Notes under the pieces: generated by a model
Told to the model about the DNA's origin: nothing
Database searches by the model: none
Seen by the model: the letters and a program-made list of their open reading frames with translations, nothing else
Position numbers and translations under genes: made by a program
In this document: in pieces, positions 5,953-12,068 of the stretch
Position numbering within the stretch: position 1 is the stretch's first letter
Layout: the number at the start of each line of letters is the position of its first letter
Assembly (NCBI GenBank): GCA_036794395.1
Contig: DAIRGS010000217.1
Coordinates: 1-12,068, forward strand
From: DASXMX01 sp036794395
GTDB taxonomy: Bacteria; Planctomycetota; Phycisphaerae; Tepidisphaerales; Tepidisphaeraceae
DNA length: 12,068 nt
Direction of reading: 5' to 3'

Positions 5953-7206
5953 TCATTTGCCGGACGCGGTCGGTACCAGGCTGTTGAGATAGGTCTCCAG
6001 CATTGTGTAACCCGATGGGTTCACCTTTAGCGCGTCTTTGGAGTCGTGAGGGTTGAGGGCGTGGGCGCGTTCCCAGTCGTCGGGGATGCCGTCGGCGTCG
6101 GAGTCTTTTGGGGGTGGGCCGGGTTGGATTTGGGCGAAGCCGCCCATTTCGGCGGGGTCGGCGACGACTGAGCCGCGGAGGCCGAGGGAGGTGAGGTCGT
6201 CGATGAGGCGGGTGTCGACGGGGTCGCGGTGGAGGGAGCAGCCGGCGGAGGCGGCGATTTTGTGATACGCCTGGTCGGCGGTGTCGATGGCGGGTGGGAG
6301 AGGGGACCACGGCTTTTCGGTGATCGTGGCGCCGCGGAAATCGGAGCCGGTGAGCGGGCGGCCGGCGAGCTTGCCGGTTTTGTTGGCGGCCAGGAGATTG
6401 CCCGACTGGTAGACCTGGTCGGTGGCGGCAAATTCGCCGGCGAAGGTGTCCGAGGATGAGGGTCCTTTGATGAAATAGTTGCCCACGACGTCGACGCTAT
6501 GCACGCCGGCCGAGTGGCCGCCGACAAAGCCCACTTTGCCCCAGTTGTAGATGACGTTGTTGAGGAACTGAACTTTTCCCTTACTCTTGGGATTGCGGCT
6601 CTGGTTGCTGATCCACAGGTTGTGGCTGAAGGTGACGTTGTCGCTCTGGCACAGGCAGCCGAACCGTTGCGGGGCGACGCCGGGACCGATGATGCAGAAT
6701 TGGAGGGTGACGTCAGTGGCGTCGGTCATGTCCACGGTGTCCCAGCGTCCCCACTGGATGGAGACGTGATCGAGGATGATGCGGTGGGCATCGTGCATTC
6801 CGACGGCGCTTTTCTTGTCCTCTTTGGCGGCGAGCCCCTGGCGGAAGCGGATGTAGCGGCAGATGACGTTGGTCGACCCGCTGAACGACACCTCGTGCCC
6901 GCGGGTGCCGATGCCTTGGCCGGGCGCGGTTTGGCCGGCGAGGGTCAGGTCGCCGGGGATGGACAGGATGCTTTTGAGTTCCACGTACCCGCCGACGTCG
7001 AATACGACGGTGCGGTGCCCGTGACTCACGGCCTCGCGAAGGGAGCCTGGGCCGGCGTCGTTCAGGTTGGTGACGTGGACGATTTGGCCTCCGCGCCCGC
7101 CGGTGGCGATTGCGCCGAAGCCCTCAGCGCCGGGAAAAGCCGGGGGATCGGCGCGGAGGGGCGTGGTGAGCAGGGATAGAAGGACGAGCGGAAGGCAGCG
7201 GGTCAT
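5953..7206 (-). CDS. Secreted pectate-lyase-like protein
   Basis: A predicted exported polysaccharide lyase of the pectate lyase type (PL1-like right-handed beta-helix), expected to cut polygalacturonate-like polymers by beta-elimination outside the cytoplasm. From ATG 7206 the protein is 417 residues, with a signal peptide at 1-19 (MTRCLPLVLLSLLTTPLRA, cleavage before DPPAFPG). The family opening follows: FPGAEGFGAIATGGRGG, VTNLNDAGPGSLREAV, then DLTLAGQTAPGQGI (85-99). Beta-helix rungs include VICRYIRFRQG, IILDHVSIQWG and VTFSHNLWISNQSRN (191-205). The tail has an acidic calcium-type motif (DSDADGIPDDWE, 368-379) and the common ending GYTMLETYLNSLV. An ATG further upstream would put 31 hydrophilic residues before the signal peptide, so I reject it. 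The substrate is inferred from the family. No sugar transporter or regulator lies nearby. Confidence 0.88.
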   Translation of the reverse strand: MTRCLPLVLLSLLTTPLRADPPAFPGAEGFGAIATGGRGGQIVHVTNLNDAGPGSLREAVSHGHRTVVFDVGGYVELKSILSIPGDLTLAGQTAPGQGIGTRGHEVSFSGSTNVICRYIRFRQGLAAKEDKKSAVGMHDAHRIILDHVSIQWGRWDTVDMTDATDVTLQFCIIGPGVAPQRFGCLCQSDNVTFSHNLWISNQSRNPKSKGKVQFLNNVIYNWGKVGFVGGHSAGVHSVDVVGNYFIKGPSSSDTFAGEFAATDQVYQSGNLLAANKTGKLAGRPLTGSDFRGATITEKPWSPLPPAIDTADQAYHKIAASAGCSLHRDPVDTRLIDDLTSLGLRGSVVADPAEMGGFAQIQPGPPPKDSDADGIPDDWERAHALNPHDSKDALKVNPSGYTMLETYLNSLVPTASGK

Positions 7207-7500
7207 GCCGCTGAATTTACCGGCGAGAGAGGGGTGTTGGCGAGGGAATTGTTCTGAGGGCGGAAAAGGGGCCGGATCGATTCTGCACGTCTTTTCCATA
7301 ATCGGGAATATTCGGCTTGTTCCCTTTTTGTTTCCCCTGCGTCCGATAATTCAGGGTTGTCCCGTTATCTGCGTCCAGGGTTGTCCCGTTATCTGCGTCC
7401 GATAATTCAGGGTTGTCCCGTTATCTGCGTCCGTTATCTGCGTCCGTTATCTGCGTCTGGGTCGATACCACAGCGTTTTCGAAATAACTTGCCGGTTGAT
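7207..7500. other. Intergenic spacer holding the first repeat cluster
   Basis: No gene seen. Besides the direct repeats at 7345-7458 there is a small stem at 7304-7308/7320-7324 (GGGAA/TTCCC) followed by five Ts. It reads in the plus direction, where no gene precedes it. Confidence 0.4.
7345..7458. repeat. Cluster 1 of an interspersed ~30-bp direct repeat
   Basis: Two full 32-bp units (7345-7376 and 7401-7432) are identical. Each starts GATAATTC, contains AGGGTTGTCCCGTTAT and ends CTGCGTCC. Between them is a 24-bp partial unit lacking the first eight bases (7377-7400). Two 13-bp partial units, GTTATCTGCGTCC and GTTATCTGCGTCT, follow (7433-7445, 7446-7458). Units abut with no spacers, and each full unit holds a tiny GGGttgtCCC stem. 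The same unit recurs at 9146-9231, so it is an interspersed repeat family. Confidence 0.85.
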
Positions 7501-8334
7501 TCAGGGATCTGTAACCCAGTTTAGTTCGGCTTCCCGCGCGCCTGACAGGAGCACACGGACTGCCACCACGAGCATCACGATCATCGTGAGGGGAAATGCT
7601 ATGTCCAGGAGGAGCGATGACAATGGCTCGAAGAGTCGGTTGAGATTCAGGAGCCAGACGACAAGGCCCGCTGCCGTTGGCCAAAGAGGCACTTGAGACA
7701 CCCGCCGTAAAAATCGCGAGCTGCTTCGCCTTCCGATGTGAAGGGCATACGTGCACACCAATATGCTGATGACCAGGGGAATCCACGGGCCGCGCATTGC
7801 ACGCAAAAGAAAATACCAGAGGAGGGGGAACGGCAAAAAGCCGTGTCGCACGAGCGCATTAAGCAACCCGAAAGCGATCAGCAGGATTCCCGCGGCCAGT
7901 GTGATTCCGCGTACCGCTCTTGACCTGTCGGGGTGACGTCGTTCGCCTTTGGCCAAAACGCAAAGGGCCACGCCGCAGAAAATCGGATCCGCTTCACCGG
8001 CATATTTGTCGATCCACTCTAAAAACCGGTAGGTCAAATCGCCCAATTGGTAATAGTCCTCGAAGGCCCCATAACTCACCCAGTTCGAGACAGCGCTCAG
8101 CATCCTGCACACCAGCCCGAAGGCCAAAACGCACAATGCCAGAGCCCCGACTCTTTGCCAACGTGGGTTGCTCCACTCCAAACCGGAATTGCCGGCAAGA
8201 CTAATTCGCACAGCCAGGCCGCACTCCGGGCAGTTTCTTGCGCCGGCGATGCGCAGCAAGCTGTAGCCGCAACGCAAGCATGGCTTGAGCCGCGCCTGCT
8301 TGTCGGAAACCACGATGACGCCTCCCGTGCCCAT
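7501..8334 (-). CDS. Zinc-ribbon multi-pass membrane protein, function unknown
   Basis: A 277-residue protein with an N-terminal rubredoxin-like zinc ribbon: Cys19 and Cys22 in CLRCGYSL, Cys35 and Cys38 in CPECG. The rest is membrane-embedded. Hydrophobic segments lie near residues 62-82, 117-131, 143-163, 166-178, 183-200, 220-234 and 240-264, so about six or seven helices. Small proteins with this ribbon followed by helices are abundant in planctomycetes and mostly uncharacterised. The ribbon would sit in the cytoplasm and may bind protein or nucleic acid, but that is a guess. The start is ATG 8334 with a weak AGGA upstream. It stands alone: its 3' end faces the repeat cluster, and the upstream spacer is over 1 kb. 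Confidence 0.82.
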   Translation of the reverse strand: MGTGGVIVVSDKQARLKPCLRCGYSLLRIAGARNCPECGLAVRISLAGNSGLEWSNPRWQRVGALALCVLAFGLVCRMLSAVSNWVSYGAFEDYYQLGDLTYRFLEWIDKYAGEADPIFCGVALCVLAKGERRHPDRSRAVRGITLAAGILLIAFGLLNALVRHGFLPFPLLWYFLLRAMRGPWIPLVISILVCTYALHIGRRSSSRFLRRVSQVPLWPTAAGLVVWLLNLNRLFEPLSSLLLDIAFPLTMIVMLVVAVRVLLSGAREAELNWVTDP

Positions 8335-8571
8335 GCCTATTCCTACGCTTGGCGGAATAAAACGCCGGATCCCACATTAGCATTGTTTATCGTCGCGCTA
8401 AGACGACGGACCATATGAGTAGGTTATTGGTGCAGAAGAATCACGAAGATTTGTTTTAGAGCTGACGCTGGGATTTGCCTGTGTGAATGCTTCACATGTT
8501 GCATTGGACCTGGATAGAAGAAGATATGGGGAGATAGGACTGACGTGTAATTTACGTACGTGACAGCTTCA

Positions 8572-8591
8572 AATTTTGGAGTACCAAAATT
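8572..8591. repeat. 8-bp palindrome with 4-nt loop
   Basis: AATTTTGG (8572-8579) and CCAAAATT (8584-8591) are exact reverse complements around AGTA. There is no T-run on either side. It could be a protein-binding site or a small hairpin, and no adjacent gene explains it. Confidence 0.45.
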
Positions 8592-8863
8592 GCGCTGTTC
8601 ACGGTGGTATTTGGGCTCCCTTGGGTTTTGAGGCAGAAGACAATATGGGATCGCTGCGCGATGCGGTGAAGGGGTGGGGGCGGGTTTTGGGATTGAGTTC
8701 CGCGTGTTTGGCCGCTGCGCTGCATCCTGCTGCGCGGGATCAACGGTCACGCCGCGGGCGGGAAGGATTGCTTTGTCGGGAGAGGTGCTTGCCTTGCCCG
8801 CGTCATGGCCATTGCTGCCGCTGCGCGACGGACGCAGCTTCGCTTGGGGGATGGGTCTTTGCC

Positions 8864-8905
8864 GTTCCCCTTTCGCCCTCTGTAGGCGAAGGGCGAAAGG
8901 GGAAC
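8864..8905. repeat. 16-bp perfect inverted repeat
   Basis: GTTCCCCTTTCGCCCT (8864-8879) and AGGGCGAAAGGGGAAC (8890-8905) pair perfectly around a 10-nt loop. The loop-side words TTCGCC and GGCGAA allow an alternative shifted pairing. It looks like a dispersed intergenic palindrome. There is no terminal T-run and no gene directly upstream. Confidence 0.75.
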
Positions 8906-9145
8906 TTCAATGTTGGGGGGCCATGTGGAAGGTGAGGTGGCTGAGGCTGTGCGGTGGGGCTGGGGGTCTGCCGTTTTGTGCGTCGGCGGCGAGTCTGCAC
9001 CCGGCCCTTCGTTTCTTTTTGACCCTGCATTGAAAGTGGGTTGCGAGGAAATGGTACGACCCGATCAACGCTACACGTTGCGGGGCGGTGCGACGATCAA
9101 GTGCGGCATGAAGCGAGCATTATCGGCGGGACGGTAAACAGTTAC

Positions 9146-9231
9146 TAATTCAGGGTTGTCCCGTTATCTGCGTCCGTTATCTGCGTCCCGTTATTTGCGT
9201 CATAATTCAGGGTTGTCCCGTTATTTGCGTC
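9146..9231. repeat. Cluster 2 of the ~30-bp direct repeat
   Basis: The same unit as at 7345-7458. A near-full copy spans 9146-9175, then partial copies GTTATCTGCGTCC (9176-9188) and CGTTATTTGCGTC (9189-9201), then a second near-full copy at 9202-9231 with TTATTTGCG instead of TTATCTGCG. The cluster ends one or two bases before the surviving end of a truncated gene, so it lies at a breakpoint. Confidence 0.85.
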
Positions 9232-9232
9232 T

Positions 9233-9355
9233 CGGAATCACAAAGATACGGTGTTCAAGTTCACGGTGAAAATGCAGGGCGACACGATGAAAGGGAAATT
9301 CGTTGTTGTGGCCAACAATGCGGCCGCACAGGCATTTGAGGCGAAGAAGGATTGA
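9233..9355 (+). pseudogene. 3' remnant of a plus-strand gene
   Basis: About 40 codons read SRNHKDTVFKFTVKMQG, then DTMKGKFVVVANNAAAQAFEA, then KKD and TGA at 9353-9355. The alternating beta-strand pattern and the ending (xFxVKMQGDTMKGKxxx...FEAKKD) resemble the last repeat of small lipocalin-like/beta-barrel proteins common in planctomycetes and Verrucomicrobia, which usually end GDTIKGxxxx...WEAKR. No start codon or upstream coding sequence exists. In this frame a stop occurs inside the repeat cluster at about 9203, and the repeat replaces the missing body. I read it as a truncated gene end created by deletion or rearrangement. The family assignment is by eye and tentative. Confidence 0.5.
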
Positions 9356-9392
9356 AGCCGGGAGGGGAGTCGAACTGGGGGGCAGGGTCCAC

Positions 9393-9740
9393 TCAGGTTC
9401 GCGGCGGGACGACTTCGCGTGCGACGGGGTCGCGCTGGGGGCGGCTGACCATGCGGGGCGGAATGGGGTTTCGCTGCACCGGGGGGGATTCGTGGGCGTA
9501 GCTGGTCACCAGTTGTGCGGACAGGCGACGATTTCCTTCTAAAGGCGGCTTGCCGATGATGTGTGCGACTTGGTTGACTTCGGTGTATTTGGCGGCGAGG
9601 CGACCTTCGAGGTCTTCAAGCTGGGCTTCGAGCGACTGACATTCCTTCACGAGGCCGCTGTAGATGGTCTCGCCCTGTGCAAGCCATTGCTGCACGATTT
9701 TGCCCGAAGAATTCTCGGGAATGGAAGGAAGGCTGCTCAT
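9393..9740 (-). CDS. Small coiled-coil protein, function unknown
   Basis: I do not recognise a family. The 115-residue product has a helical, heptad-like centre at about residues 17-60 (IVQQWLAQGETIYSGLVKEC, then LEAQLEDLEGRLAAKYTEVN), which suggests a dimeric coiled coil. A basic, Pro-rich, probably disordered tail follows (SPPVQRNPIPPRMVSRPQRD...VPPRT). There is no signal peptide or membrane segment. It resembles small structural or adaptor proteins, but nothing here indicates a partner. The start is ATG 9740, with only a distant GGAG upstream. Its 3' end faces the plus-strand remnant 37 bp away. The clear helix/tail division and the composition make it a likely real gene. Confidence 0.6.
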   Translation of the reverse strand: MSSLPSIPENSSGKIVQQWLAQGETIYSGLVKECQSLEAQLEDLEGRLAAKYTEVNQVAHIIGKPPLEGNRRLSAQLVTSYAHESPPVQRNPIPPRMVSRPQRDPVAREVVPPRT

Positions 9741-9927
9741 ATTTTGATTCTACTCCGCGTTTGCCTCCCGAGCACCCATTCTATCATTTCGGCAATGGGG
9801 TGGACAGAAATGTAAAGATAACATCTTGATCGCCGATTCGGAAATATTTATCAATCTGTTGCGTGGCATTGGACTTTGGCAGCACAGGTCTAAACGACGG
9901 AATATCGGACGTTTGCCCGGGGTTCAA

Positions 9928-9996
9928 CGGTCGGATCGCAGGTCCAGCTGTTCTTGTGAGCCAACAGAGAAAAGAGGTGGACCTGCGGTCCGACCG
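9928..9996. repeat. 19-bp inverted repeat downstream of the dehydrogenase gene
   Basis: CGGTCGGATCGCAGGTCCA (9928-9946) pairs with TGGACCTGCGGTCCGACCG (9978-9996). There is one mismatch in 19, which becomes a wobble pair in one RNA strand, and the loop is 31 nt. It begins 26 bp after the dehydrogenase stop (minus strand), where a 3' hairpin would be expected, but no U-tract follows. It may protect or terminate the transcript, or be a dispersed palindrome. Confidence 0.7.
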
Positions 9997-10022
9997 CTAA
10001 TCATGGATGGCAGCGCCGATCG

Positions 10023-10975
10023 TCAAACGATCCGGTCGAGCAACGGTTCGCCGCGCTCGAATCGTTTCAGGTTATCCAGAAAATGGCGGGCGAGGCGGTG
10101 GAACTCTTCCTCGTGGCCGCCGGCGGTGTGGGGGGTGATCCAGCAGTGGGGGAGGCGCCACAGCAGGCTGTCGGGGGNNNNNNNNNNCCGGCGATGCGGT
10201 GGGTTTCCAGGACGGTGCGGAGGGCGATTTTGTCTACGGTTGAGCCGCGGCCGATGTTGTAGAAATAGGCCGTTGGTTTCATCGCTCCGAAATGGTCGGC
10301 GTTGAACATGCCTTCGGTTTCGGCGTTGGCCGGGAGGACATTCAGCACGTGATCGGCCTGGGGAAGCAGTTCGGCGAGTTGGGTATATGAGAACGTTCGG
10401 ACCGGTTCATCGCCACGGACCTCGCGGCGAATGGCCATGATGTTTATCTTGAACGGAGCGAGCAATTCCACCAGCCGGCGAGCGATGGCGCCGAAGCCCA
10501 GGATCAAAACTGTTTGGGACTCCATCAATCGAGATTGCCGGCGGTGATCGGCCGAGTGCCACGATTGCGAGGTTATTTGATCAGCTTCGCAATGCGGTAA
10601 CCGCCGGCAAACCGCCATCAGCATTGCCATGATGTGCTCGGCGCAAGGTTCGTCGTAAACCATCGAACTGTTGGTCAGAACCGAGCCGCGATTCTTCATG
10701 CTCGTGCGAAATTTCTCGGTATCGTAGCGGGTGTAGCCCGCGGTCGTGAGGTGGGTCCAGCGGACGTTGGGCAAATCGATGATCTGGTCGGGGTCGGGTT
10801 GGCCCATGGCGATGTCGGCTTGGGCCAGGCGCGGATCAATCTGTCCGGCGGCGAGGTTTGAGGCATTGAGCGTGGGGGCGAGTAACAGGCGATGCGGCGT
10901 CACTGCGGCCTGCAATTCGGCCATCGCGGGTTCCGAGAGTTTGGCGTTGCACCAGATCGTCAGCGGGCTGCTCAT
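10023..10975 (-). CDS. D-2-hydroxyacid dehydrogenase (interrupted by an assembly gap)
   Basis: An NAD(P)-dependent dehydrogenase of the D-isomer-specific 2-hydroxyacid family, which interconverts 2-keto acids and D-2-hydroxy acids in the cytoplasm. It may act on glyoxylate or hydroxypyruvate, but specificity is not readable. The Rossmann motif is LILGFGAIARRL (157-168). The active-site Arg is Arg243 in YNIGRGSTVD. The catalytic His lies near the end in ITPHTAGGH. Ten Ns at 10178-10187 remove the LDVxxxEPLP segment with the catalytic Glu. The N count puts the two sides out of frame: the true C-terminus (DSLLWRLPHCW...EPLLDRIV) is read in the other frame to a TGA at 10023-10025. A real gap of about 35 nt would restore about 325 residues, the family norm. 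The start is ATG 10975 with AAGGA upstream. It appears to be a single-gene unit. Confidence 0.88.
10178..10187. other. Run of ten Ns (assembly gap)
   Basis: Ten undetermined bases inside the dehydrogenase gene. The flanking reading frames require a true length equal to 2 modulo 3. Comparison with the family's usual motif spacing suggests about 35 nt, so ten is probably a placeholder. Confidence 0.9.
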
Positions 10976-11522
10976 GGGGGCGTCCTTTTTGATCCTTCTT
11001 GACTTACCGGTCGTGCGGAGAACGGCTGCTGCCGTTGAAGTAACGGATTTTAAGCCGGGCGTCGATATGTGAGTTTTTAGCGCGGGATTTGGGGAAGGTT
11101 TGCAGAACCCTCGAACGTATCACTCTTATGGGAAAGTTTGGCGGGTTCGCGGAAGGATTGCCACTGACGCAATGAATCGGAGTGGCGTCGAAACGGGCAG
11201 TGAAAAGGGCCCGCTTCCAACCCCTCGGTGCGGGCTGATGAAAACATGCTGTTTTTGACCTCCTTGCGAGGTGGCGTTTTGTTGCACTCATAAGGATTCA
11301 AGATGAGCAATTCGTGAAAGGAACGGTGCTTGGACTTCCCCCTCACCCCATCCCTCTCCCGGGGGGAGAGGGGGCAAGAGGGCGCTGATTCGAAGTTGGG
11401 GGTCGTGACAAGCGGCGTGCCGAGGGCGGGAAAAAGAGCGGGCCGGGGCGTAGTGAAAGTGGATAAGGAGGGGCTGTTGAATTTTGACTCACTGTCGGAT
11501 GCGGGAAGGGTTTAAAGCGGAA
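10976..11522. other. Gene-poor spacer between the dehydrogenase and the tRNA-Thr/tuf unit
   Basis: No convincing gene. An AACGGC/GCCGTT stem at 11021-11036 lies about 50 bp upstream of the dehydrogenase start and could be an operator. On the minus strand AAGGAGGT (11265-11258) sits 10 nt before an ATG at 11247 that opens a 56-codon frame ending at 11077. Its product (MFSSARTEGLEAG...) has no recognisable features, and I do not call it a gene. ACCTC/GAGGT around that site also forms a small stem. A dispersed CCCTCTCCC palindrome lies at 11352-11372. Confidence 0.4.
11352..11372. repeat. CCCTCTCCC/GGGAGAGGG palindrome (common intergenic element)
   Basis: CCCTCTCCC (11352-11360) pairs with GGGAGAGGG (11364-11372). 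With the preceding CCCTCACCCCATC this is the well-known dispersed intergenic word that translates as LTPSxSxGERG in many bacterial genomes. It carries no gene. Confidence 0.65.
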
Positions 11523-11550
11523 TTGACATCGTTCGGGCGTCACCTATACT
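11523..11550 (+). promoter_or_regulatory. Strong promoter for tRNA-Thr and tuf
   Basis: A perfect -35 TTGACA (11523-11528) and a near-perfect -10 TATACT (11545-11550) with a 16-nt spacer. Transcription would begin near 11557, about 55 nt before the tRNA. It is the best plus-strand promoter in the window and fits a highly expressed translation operon. Confidence 0.85.
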
Positions 11551-11612
11551 GTTTCCCCTTCTACGCCCCCGGTCTGAACGGTTCGTCTGGGGTGAGGCGG
11601 AAGACACGTATC

Positions 11613-11684
11613 GCTGGCATAGCTCAGTGGTAGAGCGCCACCTTGGTAAGGTGGAGGTCCAGGGTTCAAGCCCCTGTGCCAGCT
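11613..11684 (+). tRNA. tRNA-Thr (anticodon GGT)
   Basis: A full cloverleaf is visible: acceptor stem GCTGGCA/TGCCAGC (11613-11619, 11677-11683), D arm GCTC/GAGC, anticodon stem CCACC/GGTGG with loop TTGGTAA (anticodon GGT at 11645-11647), and T arm CAGGG/CCCTG with loop TTCAAGC. The discriminator base is T at 11684. CCA is not encoded. It reads ACC and ACT threonine codons. It lies between a strong promoter and tuf, the same tRNA-Thr(GGT)-tufB order known from E. coli thrT-tufB, so it is probably processed from a shared transcript. Confidence 0.97.
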
Positions 11685-11752
11685 GGTGACGAGAGCTGGC
11701 GATTTTGCGAGTTGTCAGCCGGAAAATTTGAATTCGATTCGGAGGTTTCGAC

Positions 11753-12068
11753 ATGGCTAAGGGAGTATTTGAACGCACCAAGCCGCACGTAAACGTCGGC
11801 ACCATTGGGCACATCGACCACGGCAAGACGACTTTGACGGCCGCGCTGTCAGCCCGTTCGGCGACGAAGTTTACTTCGGTCACCGCCAAGGGTTACAAGG
11901 ACATTGCCAAGGGTGGTACCGAGCGCGACGCGACGAAGACCGTCACGATCGCCGCGGCGCACGTGGAATATGAGTCGGATAAGCGGCACTACGCCCACGT
12001 CGACTGTCCGGGCCACGCCGACTACATCAAGAACATGATCACCGGCGCCGCCCAGATGGACGGCGCGA
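11753..12068 (+). CDS. tuf: Elongation factor Tu (5' part, runs off the window)
   Basis: The first 105 residues of EF-Tu, the GTPase that delivers aminoacyl-tRNA to the ribosome. ATG 11753 is set by GGAGG at 11741-11745, 7 nt upstream. MAKGVFERTKPHVNVGTIGH is canonical. G1 is GHIDHGKT (19-26), G3 is DCPGH (84-88), followed by ADYIKNMITGAAQMDGA. Switch I is unusual: instead of the near-universal RGITI, this protein reads TERDATKTVTIAAAHVEYES (56-75). It keeps the Thr expected to contact Mg/GTP (Thr65) but loses the Arg-Gly before it. The flanking G motifs are intact, so this is lineage divergence and not decay. The gene starts 68 bp after tRNA-Thr on the same strand. The rest lies beyond 12068. 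Confidence 0.97.
   Translation, partial: MAKGVFERTKPHVNVGTIGHIDHGKTTLTAALSARSATKFTSVTAKGYKDIAKGGTERDATKTVTIAAAHVEYESDKRHYAHVDCPGHADYIKNMITGAAQMDGA

Larger units (their letters stand above)
8335..9145. other. Gene-poor spacer with hairpins
   Basis: About 800 bp with no supported gene. Open frames of 108-119 codons exist on both strands, but they overlap one another and their products are Cys/Arg/Pro-rich with no domain pattern. Features seen are a small stem TGTGAA/TTCACA at 8482-8496, a palindrome at 8572-8591, and a 16-bp inverted repeat at 8864-8905. The plus strand from about 8660 to 9030 is very G/T-rich. It could be the decayed body of the plus-strand gene whose 3' end survives at 9233-9355, but I cannot align it to anything. 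Confidence 0.45.

Noticed and set aside
6499..7179. 226-codon plus-strand open frame
   Set aside because: It is antisense to the pectate-lyase-like gene. The product is an Ala/Val/Asp-rich shadow without motifs.
7304..7329. Rho-independent terminator on the plus strand
   Set aside because: The stem is only 5 bp with an 11-nt loop, and no plus-strand gene lies upstream of it.
7345..7458. Possible CRISPR array
   Set aside because: Units abut directly or are truncated. There are no unique spacers of uniform length, and no cas genes are nearby.
8576..9033. Overlapping plus-strand frames of 119 codons
   Set aside because: The products are Cys/Arg-rich with no recognisable features, overlap one another in different frames, and read straight through a 16-bp palindrome.
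10067..10177. Genuine frameshifted pseudogene in the dehydrogenase
   Set aside because: The frame change coincides with the run of Ns, and the other frame gives a normal family C-terminus, so a gap-length artefact is the better explanation.

Overview
The window looks like bacterial chromosome from a planctomycete, most likely the Phycisphaerae side of that phylum. Three things suggest this: a multi-pass membrane protein with an N-terminal CxxCGYxL...CPECG zinc ribbon; an EF-Tu whose switch I differs from the usual RGITI; and a secreted pectate-lyase-like protein with a C-terminal calcium-binding tail. The taxonomic call is inference. No rRNA or other decisive marker is present. All protein genes except the last one, plus one remnant, lie on the minus strand.

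Layout from left to right. (1) 53-2111 holds, in transcription order, a DUF2239 protein, an aldo/keto reductase and a small two-helix membrane protein. A good sigma70-type promoter, bracketed by an ACCCGGAT/ATCCGGGT inverted repeat, precedes the DUF2239 gene. (2) 2359-5598 is a compact cassette: an agmatine-deiminase-fold enzyme, an RNase J-like beta-CASP metallo-hydrolase, and a PD-(D/E)XK nuclease-like protein. Spacers are 16 and 12 bp. The nuclease gene is cut in two by a 70-bp non-autonomous mobile element (MITE) flanked by CTAG duplications. Removing the element and one CTAG restores a continuous frame of about 352 residues. (3) 5599-5952 is a palindrome-rich spacer. (4) 5953-8334 carries a secreted pectate-lyase-like protein and the zinc-ribbon membrane protein, separated by a cluster of roughly 30-bp direct repeats. 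(5) 8335-9392 is mostly non-coding, with hairpins, a second cluster of the same repeat, and the 3' end of an otherwise missing plus-strand gene. (6) 9393-10975 has a small coiled-coil protein and a D-2-hydroxyacid dehydrogenase whose active-site Glu segment is lost in a run of ten Ns. (7) 10976-12068 is a gene-free stretch, then a strong promoter, tRNA-Thr(GGT) and the start of tuf.

The most promising candidate for an undescribed system is the deiminase / beta-CASP nuclease / PD-(D/E)XK cassette. All three proteins keep recognisable catalytic residues. Two of them should act on nucleic acid, and the spacing suggests one transcript. Here the third gene appears to have been inactivated by the MITE. 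A defence or RNA-processing role is a hypothesis only. The remaining genes look like ordinary metabolic, envelope and translation genes separated by repeat-rich spacers.
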